64,000 bases of DNA from Plenodomus lindquistii (lineage: Eukaryota; Ascomycota; Dothideomycetes; Pleosporales; Leptosphaeriaceae): positions 62,001 through 126,000 of the forward strand of contig JANUWI010000005.1 of assembly GCA_025504975.1 (NCBI GenBank). Reading direction: 5' to 3'. The translations under genes were made by a program, and so were the position numbers. The notes beneath the pieces are model-generated. The model did not search any database and was not told the origin of the DNA. It was given only the letters and a program-made list of their open reading frames with translations. Of the stretch, positions 47,488 to 59,434 are shown piece after piece. Every line of letters starts with the position of its first letter. Position 1 is the stretch's first letter.

Positions 47488-48852
47488 AGAGCCCCCTTGT
47501 TCCAGGGGAACGGCCCTCGAGTTGAGTCTGAAGATGGGTCTTCTTCAGTCTGGGTCCAGGATTCTTCACTCACTCTCACCCCTTCAGCCCTAAATTAGTG
47601 CGGGTGGTTCCACCGTTATTCTGGATCACAGACCCCCCTTGCCCACGTCAGCACTGTCCCTAAGGCTGTGGTGCCAGTCAGTTCTCCCCACCCACCGTGT
47701 TTGATCAATGGACAGGCTGATCGCCAAGGGTCAACCCCCATTTGCTATCGCGGATCATCACAACGCCATGCGCACCATTATTCATGAAGGCGGTAGTAAC
47801 CGGTGTCAAGCCAGCCTCAGGGCTCGGAATGTGGAGGGAAGAAAGGGCAATAGGACCGAATTGGCAGCGAGATTTGGGGCTTGGAAAGTGGACAGACATG
47901 ACGGTTGCGTGACGCTTGGTCTGCGGAGTTGGAAGGATGCTGTTTGCATGAGAAAGGAGTGCATGAGCGGTTCTGGCGGCTTGCATGCTGCAAGGCTGCA
48001 AGGCTTGGGGGGGGGGGGGGTTTGTTTTCTCGCCTTGAGTGCGCGATAAATGCCTCGCTTGCGTGTGATGATGGCTTCTTGCTGTGTGCGTAATACCTGT
48101 TTCGTGCGGCATGGGTTTGTTTCGCGCGATACTTGCTTGCTTGGTTTCGGATACTTGCTTGCGTGGAGGACTATGGTCTTGTCACTAAGATGTCTGATCT
48201 CTCGATATACGAAATGTTATCTCAAATAGACTATACAGATTGTGATTTTGTGGTAAGCTCGAGGTTCTTCGTTTATATTGAAGATTCTGGTATATCACTT
48301 CTCTGAACATGATGTGACCGGCATGAGCTGGATTAGAGCCGCTGGTTCTTTTGGATATGGCTACGGTTTACATCATCATAACTACGCCCAATGGTACATT
48401 GCGTGTTTACTTTCACCAAGTTTTACGTTGAAGTGACGTGCTGGACTGTAATTGTAAAGTGTCTCCTTCCACTAGTGATCAAGACATCTCCAATGACTCC
48501 TCCCAACGCCCAGGGGAATGGTGCTGCGCGCAATTTCTACATTAAGCGCATTGTAGGAAGAGTCAAAGCCAGTACCAGTATGCTAGACATTGCGCAACAT
48601 AAAGTCACGGCGTACCAAACACCATGGCAGTGATATGTGACATCACGAAGGGCTTCAACGACACACAGTACAGCATCACAATCGAGTTAGCTTACTGAAC
48701 ATCAAATGAAACAGACCTGTAGATTCACTTCATTAAATCATTATCTCATTCAAGTTGCAAATACAACATTCAACTCCAAATCCCTGCTGTCGCAAGAGAT
48801 CCATCCCAAAAGCTGCATCACATATCCAGTCCACGACAACAACTCATCGCCG

Positions 48853-51800
48853 TTACGAAGCAGCCTTGACAACAAGCACACTCGCGCCCAACTTGCCCTC
48901 CCACACCTTCTCCGCCAAAAGCCCCAATGTACTTGATGCCGACGACGTTTCTCGAATCTCATCAGCATCATCGGCACTCAGCGCGCTATTCCTGCCGATG
49001 TTCCTGCCCAGGACGACGAGGTCACCTGCATTACGGGGTGCCTGTCCGACCTCAATGCTGGCACGGGCAATCACATCCTTGACAGGTGCTGTAGATGTTA
49101 CAGTCTCGAAGATGACGCGGTTTGCAATGTCGGCGGGGAGAGAATCCCGCAGCGCGGCGAAAAAGGCGGCATCTTGTTCTCGGCTGGGAATGGACGTGGT
49201 CACAATCTCCCCGGCCTTGCCGATGACTTGGGATGAAGATGATGTAGGTGTGCTTTCGAGGAATGATTCTGGGACGTCGAAATGGACGATCGTCGCAGTG
49301 ACTTGCGGGTTCTCTGCTAGTTGGAAGACGAGGCGGAGAGCGGCGCGGTCGTCGTCGCCGCCGAAAAAGGGGAAGAAGATGTGGTGGCTGCGGTCTTGGA
49401 TGGGTGCTGTGACGTTCTTCTCGCGACTGCTCGCAAGACTGATGTTGCTGTGGGTTCGGGTGAGACGGAGTTGTTGCTTGTGTTGTTTGTTCTTGCTGCC
49501 ACCAAAGTTCTTATTGATGAGTACCGCGACTGGTGTGCTGGCGTTTTCGAACGTTGAGTTGACGAACGAGATGTACGATGATGCGGCGAGCTTGTTCTTC
49601 GTGCCCTTGTCTTCAATAATGGCTTGTTCGGACATGCCGCCTGTTTCACTCCAGGGGAGCACAAGGAGGTCGGAATCTGATGCTCGTGTGCTTAGAGTCT
49701 CGGCGAATGAGGACTCGGGTACAACAAGCACTTCGCCGCTGACTGCGAGGTTGTGTAGTCTGCCAAAAGTTCGGAAGGTATTAACAACCGGATCATATGC
49801 GGTGTAAGAGTCCAGCTCGGACACCTGCATGACGGACGATCCACGATCTGTCAGGTTCAGCAGACGAAGTCCATAGGCTTCGACTGGCCGGACCGGCTCA
49901 GCATCTGCAAGCGATGAATCTGCTGCCTTGCTTGAGACCAAGTCCTTTGAAGGGTGCACTTTAGCATTAGGCGTGTCTGAGTTCCCACTAAAGAGCGAAG
50001 CAAATGCCAACAAATTTGGCATGCTATCCAGGCGCAGATAGATAGTCAGTCGCTTGATCTTCTCAGCTGCCAGCTTGTCGTAGTGTATGCTGTCGCGTGC
50101 GTGCTCAGCCCCATCCAAAGGCTTTCCGGTATCCCAATCGATCTCTCCCCTGCGCCAGGACTCGACCTTCTTCTGGTACCAAGGAGGATAGAAGTAGATC
50201 GTGAGCGGGGAAGAGAGGAATGTAGTGACGAGCGCCATGACAACGAAGATTGTAAATGTCCGAGTGCTCAGAATCCTCGCGTTCAGACCGATGTTCTATG
50301 TTTGTTAGTCATGCGACTCTCGGGTATGATCCTGCAGAACACTCACCAATACGATCAACTCGACAAGTCCCTTGCAACTCATCAGCGATCCAATAGCGAA
50401 ACATTCTCGCCATAACATCTTGGTTCCGCGAGCCGCAAGTGTAGCGCTGATGAACTTGGAGAAGAAGGCCACAGCAACTACGCCAATAACGTAGGCCCAA
50501 ACCATGCCAGAGTCCAAGAGTCCAATGTTGGTGTTCAAACCTGAGAGCGTGAAGTAAAGCGGGAGGAATAGAGCACCGATCAGATCCTCAATCTTCTCAG
50601 CGACCTTGATAGCGAAACCTCCCTCGTGCGGGCAGATCAATCCTGCCATAAAAGCACCGAAAATAGGATGGACACCAATGATTCCGGTGAAGAACGCTGA
50701 TCCAAGAGCGAGTAGGAGCGTGAAGCTGATGACTCCTTGCGAGGGGCCGTCCTGTAGCGCGCCTGACCTGCGGAGAAAGTACACATATAGGGGACGGACA
50801 AGGTAGACGAGAAACAACATGTAACCAGCGCAGGTCAGTAGCACCCATAGGGCGGTAAGACCGGAGCCAGCGTTGACGAGAGCAACGCAAAGGGCGAGGA
50901 GGATCCAGCCTTGCCGTTGTCAGCCTCGAGAATTGTGATAAGATGAATCGTGGCGAATACTTACCGACAACATCGTTCCCCACTCCAGCGGATAGAACAA
51001 TGATACCGACCGGGGTCATGAGAAGCTTCAATTCGGTCAAGATACGACACAGCACCGGGAAGGCCTGGAGTTATCAGTAGGAAATCCAGTGAGGAGCAGG
51101 AGAGTACATACCGTTATGGCCATGGCCACACCAATGAACAACATGAAAATGGGAAAGTCGACCGGAACTGTGCCGGGTTCATCTTTGAACTCGTTGTACA
51201 GGCCGACAGCAATGGCACAACCCAACCCAAAGGGGATTGCCATACTTGCGACACCAACATTGAGTGCGGATTTCCAGTTGCCCACCAAAAAGCGCAAGTC
51301 AACCTCTAGCCCAATGATGAAGAGGAAGAGCGTGAGTCCAAGATTTGCCACCAGATTCAGGTTGGGCATGGAAGCTTCCGGGAAGATGGAGTCTTGGAAA
51401 CCTGGTATCCTACCCATCACTGATGGACCTAGAAGGATACCGCCGATGATCTCTGATATCACACGGGGTTGTCGGATCTTGGAAAGTGGCCAGTTCAAGG
51501 CTCGACAAAATATGATGATGATGCCAGCCTAAGGGCTCCATATTAGCGTCATTTCCATCAACACACTACAAGACACATCAAGACTGATGGACGCCCCGCA
51601 TTTCCAGAGCACTTGCTTTCAAAGTCCTACTCTTTCTGCATGTTCTTGTGTTGATCTGAGGAAGTCTCAGGAAAAAACCAGGCTGCCAATCCTACAACAA
51701 CAACAACAACAACAACAACCACCCTAGCCTTAACGAATGGAAAATCTCATAAGCTTACCTGCACGATAAAAAGAATAATGGGATGACTCGGATCATAATG

Positions 51801-51893
51801 CACTGGATTGACGCCCTCCAACACACCAGCCTGCGGCGGCGCCTTTACGATTTCCGTCGCCGCCGCACTCGCAGAACTCGCAGTCGACGACAT
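48853..51893 (-). CDS. KHA1: K+/H+ antiporter (Kha1-type, CPA2 family)
   Basis: Exons 51893-51759, 51528-51112, 51064-50965, 50909-50347 and 50295-48853 give 885 residues. The first ~430 residues form a CPA2 exchanger domain with many transmembrane helices. Landmarks are ISEIIGGILLGPSVMGRIPGF, LFLFIIGLEVDLRFL, AFPVLCRILTELKLL, SAGVGNDVVGW (the ND pair at the ion site) and GAFMAGLICPH. The C-terminal ~450 residues are soluble and resemble duplicated nucleotide-binding/USP-like folds, as in yeast Kha1. It exchanges K+ for H+, in yeast in an endomembrane compartment. Intron 1 (230 nt) contains a (CAA)n run near 51693-51718. The ATG at 51893 was chosen because the further upstream in-frame extension lacks an ATG. 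Confidence 0.92.
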
Positions 51894-53998
51894 GACTCTC
51901 GTCGCAGTGGGGAAAGCGGAGAACCCCAGACTCAGCTTGCGGACCCAATAAAATCCCAATCTGCAGTGACGTAGAATACCTCAAGTAAGCAAGCAACCCC
52001 GCAAAATAAATGCGAAAGTGGAAAGGTATCCAAACAAACGATAAAAGACGTCCTGGTCAAAGGATTTAAAGACCAAGGGCTAAGACCACCGCTTCCAAGC
52101 CCGCGGAGGACCCTAGTGGTCCAGGCGCGCAATCGGACGTGTGGTTTGGATGATGCAGGGCGCTGACTACGGCGGGAGCTAGCGAGCCACAATTCGTTGC
52201 TGTGTGCATGTGATGCGGATAGGATGACCTCGTGCTAGAGTCTTGCAAGGAGTTGGAGCGTGGGTAGGGAGCTTCACCGCTCGAGGGTGCGGCGTGGTTG
52301 GGCGGGAGGACGTGGTGGCGTCTGCGCGTGGGCGGAGAGCCAAGATGGGGGTTAGTCGGGCCAATGGTGATCGGATGGCGGGGGATATCGAATGTGAGAG
52401 TTGCCTGAGAGGTGCAGGACTGCGTCTTGTCACGATAATCGTTTACAATGAGATGAGAGAACTGCAGGTAAAGTTGTGGATGCACTGTCTCGGTAATGTT
52501 GTCTGTCTGTCTGTCTGCATGTGTAACAACGGACCTCGAGCTCTTTGTTCTGGCTCCATAAACAGACGACTCGATCGATCGCGATACATGATATGATGGA
52601 CATCGCCATCCCCACAGCCAAGCCTGGGTAAGTCAACCCCCCATCGACACACCTGCTCAGATGATAAGCATCGTCGCGCTTGCAGCCCGACCTGATGCAC
52701 AGCTGCGGGCAAGAGTCATCTGCCTTGTACGACCAAACCCACGTGAAGCCTACACGAGAAAATGTGCTCAGCAGGCAACGCGGCAGACGGAGATACAGAT
52801 GAAATGCGACTAGCATGCCTTCTCGATCCTATTGTTATGAATGGTTTACACATGGAGGTACAGAATTGTAGGGTATACCTGTCGAATGTCTACGCTAGCA
52901 CCCATGCGGCGGTCACGTTACGGGTGGTGCAACTGTAATCTACCACCCAAACGGTCGAATAGATGTACATAACACGCCTACAACATTGTTTCGAACATAA
53001 CCCATCGTCTCCTTGAACAGCCGTCAATAGCTCACGTCTATCTCAAAACGAGAACCACCCTTTGCTCCTATACACACACCCCGCGCCACCGCCCCATCCA
53101 ATCCACACCCTTCCCTCCCCCAAAACGCTCCATACATTCCCTCATTCTCATTCGCACAAAAAACGAAATACACCCACCCACTCTGGCCAAACATCCCCAT
53201 CACCATTGTACCTTCCATGCTTTGCATACCTAGCGTCCGTCCATCGCAAAGCTGAACACTAGTCTGGAAGGATAGGAATAGTTTGTTGGTAGATGAGAGT
53301 AGAGTAGAGATTTGAAGGTATGGTGGGTGATTTGTGGGAGTGCGGGTGGGAGTGCGGGTGGGAGTGCGGGTGGGAGTGTGACAGCCAGGATGATGATGAT
53401 GATGGATGAGGAAGGGCGATGCTAAGTTTGTGGCATAGAAAGGGAGAGAAGAAAAAAGAAAGAAGGAAAGTAGAAGGAATAGGGGAAAGTGAAAAGCAAG
53501 ACTAAAAGTGTTGAGTAGCGATGCAATGGCGTGGGATACTTTTGATGACGAAACGGAAAACGTGGTTCTATTCCGCGGTTTGTGGTTTCACAGTAACTCG
53601 TAGTGAAATGGTGTTGAATGTGTCCAGGTCGTTGGGTAATTAATTGTAACGAGGTTGAAGAATTGTCGCGTTTGATATGTGCAGATTTGTTTGGGTTGGA
53701 TTGGATTCCGACACCGAGTTGGACAAGTCTCTGCTTGCACAAAGTTGCGAGATTATGTTGATTTAGGTGCTCTCAGGACAAATTCTGAGTTGTCAATGTT
53801 ACAGGTTCGCGTGTCAGGAATATGGTGTGTGAGGTTCCATGTGACCCTAACATTATCGCAATACTGATACAGAGAGAGAGAGAGAGTCCCACGACGCCGC
53901 GGCCATGCAATGCGAGTGAGTCATTACAACGGCTTGTCCAATTCAATCTTTAAAGTTTTGTACATTTAAGTCGTTCCACGTTTGCTCTCCCACTACCA
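51894..53998. other. intergenic region between Kha1 and uS8m
   Basis: 2.1 kb without a supported gene. It holds the 12-bp minisatellite at 53336-53380, a short (GAT)n at about 53390-53405 and an AG run near 53872-53887. It covers the Kha1 promoter and the uS8m 3' side. Confidence 0.55.
53336..53380. repeat. 12-bp minisatellite, 3.75 copies
   Basis: The unit GGGAGTGCGGGT is repeated perfectly three times; the fourth copy is partial. Confidence 0.92.
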
Positions 53999-54601
53999 CT
54001 ACCACACCCTGCACAAGACCATGCCGCCCAGCTGGCGCTCCACGCACTCTCTCGACTCGAGGATCCCGCGATCTGTTGTGACGAACATGCATTCTCCCGG
54101 GTGTGTCAAGCCCTTGACATAGCTTGCATCTCGTGTCCTGGTGATTTTGGCCAGATCCGCAGATGTGACCCATATCCGACGTGTGGGTTTGGAGAGGAGC
54201 TTCATATTCTTGAGGACGGGCTCGTTCTGCCAGTACTTGAGGCCGAGCCATAGGCGTCGCCGGGCGGGGTTCTCTGGCACGTGTACCTCGTGGACTTGTT
54301 CCTGGGGCAGTGGTGACTTTGGTTTGTTCTTCTTCTCCTTGATTGGGTAGGCATACCATGGCTCTTCTGCTAGGGTTTCTGCCATGTGCTGCATCTGTTC
54401 GGGGTCGTGTTGCGCTTGTAGGAGGAAGGGCTTGGGTGGTGTTTGGCCGCCGAGTGTGACTGAGGAGAGGAAGCCTTCGCGCTGCAGGCCAAGGGCGATG
54501 TTGACGTGCATCTTGGAGACGGGTATTGAGGTTAATCCGAGCCGGGCCTTGGAGGCATTTTGCAGATGTGAGCACACGTGGGCGAGGTTGACGAGGGACA
54601 T
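53999..54601 (-). CDS. MRPS8: mitochondrial ribosomal protein uS8m (S8 family)
   Basis: Single-exon gene of 200 residues. The start MSLVNLAHVCSHLQNASKA is typical of fungal uS8m. The middle region has LGLKYWQNEPVLKNMKLLSKPTRRIW and the C-terminus carries the S8 signature GECMFVTTDRGILESRECVERQLGG. It is part of the mitochondrial small ribosomal subunit and binds its rRNA. I chose the ATG at 54601 because it matches the family start. A (GGT)9 run abuts it upstream and leaves an alternative in-frame ATG 23 codons earlier that would add a run of threonines. Confidence 0.88.
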   Translation of the reverse strand: MSLVNLAHVCSHLQNASKARLGLTSIPVSKMHVNIALGLQREGFLSSVTLGGQTPPKPFLLQAQHDPEQMQHMAETLAEEPWYAYPIKEKKNKPKSPLPQEQVHEVHVPENPARRRLWLGLKYWQNEPVLKNMKLLSKPTRRIWVTSADLAKITRTRDASYVKGLTHPGECMFVTTDRGILESRECVERQLGGMVLCRVW

Positions 54602-54628
54602 GGTGGTGGTGGTGGTGGTGGTGGTGGT
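54602..54628. repeat. (GGT)9 microsatellite abutting the uS8m start codon
   Basis: Nine GGT units read as ACC on the coding strand, directly upstream of the chosen ATG and in frame with it. Confidence 0.9.
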
Positions 54629-55136
54629 GATGGTGTATTCGCCCTCGAATGGGCTGCGAACGGGTGGCAAGCGCGATGGGTGGGCTGGTTATTATGGCAG
54701 ACCCTCGAGATGGTCTCAATTGTATGGCGGGCAATGCGTGTCGGCACCCACGGGTTCTGTGCAATTGCGCGTGGGGTTGTTGGTGGCCTTGAACATTGCC
54801 AGAGCACAGGGCAGCAAATTTCTGGATTGGCTCGGAGGTCCGAGTCACGGGTCTGCGCCTGCCATTTGGTGGAGCTCGAGCGCGGGCTGGCGGCTACTCT
54901 CCGCCCTAAAGTCGCGGGCGCTTCGAGACGACACAAATAGCAGAACGCGCAGCGGTTGGCCAACGCCCTGAGAGCCCTCGTACGCCAGCCTGGTCAGCTA
55001 TATAGAGCCTTTGATGTTGCGACGTTGATGCATCTTTGCTTTGCTTGCTAACACCTGTGCTACAAACGGTGCCCCTCTGCAACCTAGCTAGCTGACTGAC
55101 TTGCTGCCTGACAAACATTCTCACACATCTCACACC
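54629..55136. other. divergent intergenic region, uS8m / proline-rich protein
   Basis: About 500 bp between the two divergent starts. It presumably holds both promoters; no gene is seen. Confidence 0.5.
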
Positions 55137-56664
55137 ATGCCTCCACAGCAGGGAGAGGTGTCGCTCTTGACACTGTAAGAGGCCATCCCATCTCTCTTCA
55201 GACGGACGACTCATACTAACACCACCCCCACAGCTTCGCAGACATCCACTACTACATCTCCCCCCCGACCCAAACACCCCCGCACCACCGCTTCGACAAA
55301 GGCTCCTATGTCTACCTCTACCACAACCCAATGCGCCAGACTGGCCGGATAGAAATCGCCAATCACGCGGGCACTCCCAACCAGGATGCCTTTGCTGGCC
55401 GTAAGTTCTTGGACTTGCGCCATGTTATTCATGCACAGCATGCTAACATGCTTGCTACCCAGAGCTGGACACGATAAAGATTGAGCAGACCTACAAGCAC
55501 CCGTGCCTCTTCACACTCACAGTCGATGCATTCCGCAGTCAGTCTGGCAGCCCCGCCTCGACCCCTCAGCAAGATGTCTCACAATGGCATCTTCCCACCC
55601 CCGACCCCAACAACCAGGGCAGATACATGTACAAGCTCCACACGCTCGACATATACTTCTGGACCCCAGAAGACTCGAGCCTGTTTCTCGACTCGATTCG
55701 AAGAGTTCTACAGCCGCACCAGCTGCAGGTTGTGCGCAATCCCAGCGCCACTCCCACGCACTCGGAGCACAAGAACGACGCTCTGAGCCCAGTCATTGCG
55801 AGGCTGGAGAGTGTCGCCATCTCACACACAAGCCGGACTCCCAGCGTTGGTACCACGCAGTCCTTCCCAGGGCCACCTACCGCGCCTGCACCTGCTACAA
55901 GCCCACCCCATGAGCAACCACCTGGCTACGCTCCCATGGCATACAACCCTGCCGCGCCTGCTGCACCCGAGCCCATCGCTCACCGAGAGAAGACGCCTCC
56001 ACCACCAGACGCTGCAAATGGGACTGGACTTGGTGCTGCTGCCATGCATGACCAGCACGCCTCGCAGTACAGCAATCCGTTGCAAGCTTCCTACGCGCCT
56101 CAGTCGACTTCGACTCCATATATGCCCGGGCCACCGGCACCTGGCCAAGGATTCAGTGGGCCTCCCAGCATGCACCGCAGCAACACATCAGGATCCTTCC
56201 CGGGGGCACCTCAAAGTCCTCCATCATTTGCGCCTCCCCCGTCTGCACCTCCGCCCGGGCAGTACAACGGGACGCCGCCGCCCAATCTCAGTCGAGCATC
56301 CACAATGGCTACACAGCAATACGCAAACTATCCCAGCTCGCCTGGGTTCCCTCCGGCTCCTCAGTCACCACCTGCGCATGCCGGTTTGCCTTCGCCCGGC
56401 TTCCCTCCACAACACTATCAGCCGATGGCTTCCCCACCTCCCGGAGGCTATTCGCAATTCCAATACGGCAGCACATCTGGGCAAGTGCCTGGTACAGATC
56501 CTCAGAATGTGCACCAGCAGCTATACAGGCCCAGTGAGAACGAAGCTGCTGTTGTAGACCACCAGGACCCCAACAAGTTTGCGACATCGAACACGGGCAA
56601 GCGGGTAGAGAAGATAGAAAAGGGTGTGGGCAGATTTTTGAAGCGGCTCGACAAGAAATTGTAA
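55137..56664 (+). CDS. conserved-type proline-rich fungal protein of unknown function
   Basis: Exons 55137-55174, 55234-55400 and 55463-56664 give 468 residues. The first ~175 residues look folded: EVSLLTLFADIHYYI, HHRFDKGSYVYLY, LDTIKIEQTYKHPCLFTL, YKLHTLDIYFWTPEDSSLFLDSIRRVL. They have an alternating beta-strand pattern and could be a PH- or NTF-like domain, though I cannot name it. The rest is Pro/Ser/Gln/Tyr-rich and disordered up to a short basic C-terminal helix (GKRVEKIEKGVGRFLKRLDKKL), possibly amphipathic and membrane- or RNA-binding. No catalytic motif is visible. Confidence 0.78.
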
Positions 56665-57536
56665 AATAGTTTGTCTGTGTATTCTAACGACATAACGACC
56701 ATGTAGTTTTCCTGTAGCAATTGAGCAAGCGCGCGCACTCTGTGAATGCGACGAGAGACGGGTGAAGAATCAGAGTCGGATTACCGTCAGATTACCAGAT
56801 GAGCGCGCCACAGTTCCAAGATTGTGTGCACACGTGAAATGGTTAGCATGCGATCATCTTGCAGCCACAGGCCCCACTTTAGCAGGCAAGGCAGCCGAAA
56901 ATAGCAGCAGGTTTTGACAGGGCATGATGATGATGATGATGCGAGTGTCTGCCTACAGCCTTCTGTGGTCGCGGTACGATATCTCTTGATACAGTAGACA
57001 ACTGCTTGTAGAGTATTTCGCCCGTCGCACAAGTGCAGTCCAGTAGTGTGTCATTGTACTCTACCAAGGCGTCGTGGGCCCTGAAGTGTTCCGACTGTCC
57101 TCTCATCTCCCCGACCAGCCCCAGCCACAGCGTCCGGGACCCGAGTGGTAGCCCTGCAGTGCGCATTTGCCCTATCCGTATCCTTGCCTTCAGCTAGAGC
57201 CAAGCCTTCTCCCCAGGCGCGGTCTCGCCCCAACATCTCATTTGCGACCGTCCCCTCGTTGCTACACAATCCCTCTACCGTTGGACGCTTGTCCTGATAA
57301 TTCAAGAATCTGCATACACGACGAGGATCTGGCCGCCATTTGGACGAATCGAGCCTGACAGCGCCTAGTGCGAGACAGGGTTGACCGAGGATCTGGGTGG
57401 GAGCTTGGACTGATCCACTCGTCTCCGGAGTGATCTCATAGCGACAACAAACTGGAGGACATCTTTTTTGGTGGACGAGTCTTGGACCGTTGACGCCCCT
57501 TGGTTGGGTGTTGATGCTTGCTCACGTTACCATCCA
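56665..57536. other. tandem intergenic region
   Basis: 872 bp between two plus-strand genes, with a short (GAT)n at about 56925-56940. It presumably holds the promoter of the PPxY membrane protein; no gene is seen. Confidence 0.5.
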
Positions 57537-58873
57537 ATGTTGTTGCCTAGACGGGATGCAAGGGAAGGCGCGTTGGCGAAACGAATGGAGAAGCGGCAGA
57601 AGACATTCCTCGTGGTACGTTTGTTTCCAACACGACACATTATACCTGCGCCGAAATCTTTGACCTTTCTTGACTGACACTCGCATCCAAGGTTTCAATC
57701 ATAGCCGGCGCCATCTTCGTCATCCTCATCACCACATACCTCCTCAACGCCAGATACCGCCGGCCCTTCCGAGCAGCACGGAAGGCAAAAGAATCCTCCG
57801 AGGATAAACTCCCCTCGTTGTTCTCGTGGAAGAACTTTCGCAAAAGGCCCCGTCGCAATGACTACTCGACGAGTTTGCAGGACACCGAGTATCGTGGCAG
57901 CACGAGCAGAGAGAGCCGGGAGATGAGCGGAGCGGCGGCAACGGACCCCGAACGACAGAACGGTAGCACCAGTGCGGCTGGTGTTGATAGAAACACATCA
58001 GTCCGGAGTGTCATGACATTGCCAGCCTACTCGCCGGCAGTCCGAGAGAACGAGCGCGTGTTGGCGCGAGAGGGCGAAAGAGGAGGCATAGACAGTGTTG
58101 TCGAACTACCAGAAACCCTGGACGAAGAGGAGCAGCATCGAGAAAACGAGATGGAATCACTGTACCAGATTAGACTGGCGCGACGAATCGAAGCCGCAGA
58201 CCGCGAGGCCCGCCGGCAAGCACGAAGAGAAGCCCGCGCACGAGGCGACGTGCAAGCACTTGCGGATATACGACGACGAGCAGAAGAGGCCGCGGACCTC
58301 TCCGTATCGCAGCTCCTCATCGCAGAGCACCAGAACAGAACCCGCAGTCGCGAGCGACGGGTGTCAGCGGTAGCGTATGGCGATCTGGGTGTAGCAAGAC
58401 ACGATGGTACACGCATCCGCGCAAACTCTGCAGAGAGCGACAATCGACCCCTTCTCGATTCTGCAGCATCAATATCTGGACAGAGCGGGCGTTCACGTGG
58501 ATACACTGGCAATAGTCTTGAACAAACCAACTCACATCAACGAGGCCTCTCCGTCACTTCCATTTCGCCCTCTGTCGACTCGGATTACGATTTCGCGGAT
58601 GCCTCTCGTACAAACTCACGAACACACGGCGATAGCGATGACTTTGAAGTCGTGCCACTGCACCCAGAACGAAGTCATGGTAGCAGTGGAGTGTCATCGC
58701 CGCAGCTCGAGATTCCAAGGGAAGAGGCGCCTGCCTACGAAGACCCCCCGAATTACGAAAGCCCCGTCAACTCACGTGCACCCCAATTACCAAGCATCGA
58801 TGCGTTGCCAAGCATACAAATCACCACGGAGCCTACCCCAGTCGACGAGCGGTCCCGATTCGACTTGCGATAG
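57537..58873 (+). CDS. single-pass membrane protein with PPxY motif
   Basis: Exons 57537-57614 and 57692-58873 give 419 residues. A basic N-terminus is followed by one transmembrane segment (SIIAGAIFVILITTYLL, about residues 28-44). Next come a basic patch, a long charged helix rich in Glu/Arg/Ala (RRIEAADREARRQARREARA) and a Ser-rich tail. Near the C-terminus PAYEDPPNYESP contains a PPxY motif, the usual ligand of WW domains in Nedd4/Rsp5 ubiquitin ligases. With one membrane helix this layout resembles fungal Rsp5 adaptors that send membrane cargo for degradation; that role is inferred from architecture only. The first ATG before the splice was taken as start. Confidence 0.75.
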
Positions 58874-59434
58874 ACCCAAAGTCGATGATCACAGCCACAA
58901 GCTGTCGCATCATCGACATCATCACTTCTATCTTGTCAAGCACTCGAGCGCCAAAAGACCGCCAAAAGACCGCCATGAAATTACGAAGTCACATTGAAAA
59001 TAGCGCCTTTGCATTTCTCCCATCTTCTAAGCACATATTCAAGCATCGTTTCCGGCGCATCAAGGGATCCCATTGCAGCGCTTGATTCAGCGTTCGACTA
59101 TTGTAGATGGAGTCGCAATCTCGGTGAATACATACAAACGTGTATTTTAAGCAAGCGTTGGTTCACGCTGAGTTGACAATGCAATGGATAGGCTAATCGT
59201 ACAGATACTTTTCCAAGACAAATCTCCGTAAAGTCTTTTGAGAATTGCTAACGTGAAAGGCCCTGGAATCTCGCTCTCTCCAATCCACCAACATGTTTCA
59301 TTCCAGCATACTACGAAAGTATGAGATTGGAGTTATTACACCTCACGCGCAGACGCACATGTTTGCAGTTGCAATTGCTTATTGGTACTGGAATATTTAC
59401 ATACATATAACCACTGGACTCTGACTATATACAC
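58874..59434. other. convergent intergenic spacer
   Basis: 561 bp between two convergent genes, AT-rich, with no supported gene. Confidence 0.55.

Larger units (their letters stand above)
42303..48852. other. 6.5-kb region without a supportable gene
   Basis: Reading both strands, I find only short, unpatterned open frames. Visible items are an imperfect inverted repeat (43909-43960), a 14-bp direct duplication (44105-44132), a CGA/TCG run that can fold on itself (about 47221-47250), and G homopolymers of 16 (47472-47487) and 14 (48007-48020). It could hold non-coding transcripts or very degraded mobile DNA, but nothing is recognisable. Confidence 0.5.

Noticed and set aside
42303..48852. Search for a degenerate retrotransposon or DNA transposon
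   Set aside because: No reverse transcriptase, integrase or transposase motif, no long terminal repeats and no marked AT shift could be seen by eye.
48755..49807. 350-codon plus-strand frame
   Set aside because: Antisense shadow of the Kha1 C-terminal exon, which has clear family sequence.
55796..56557. 253-codon frame overlapping the proline-rich gene
   Set aside because: Alternative frame of a Pro-rich coding region; the other frame continues a spliced, structured N-terminus.
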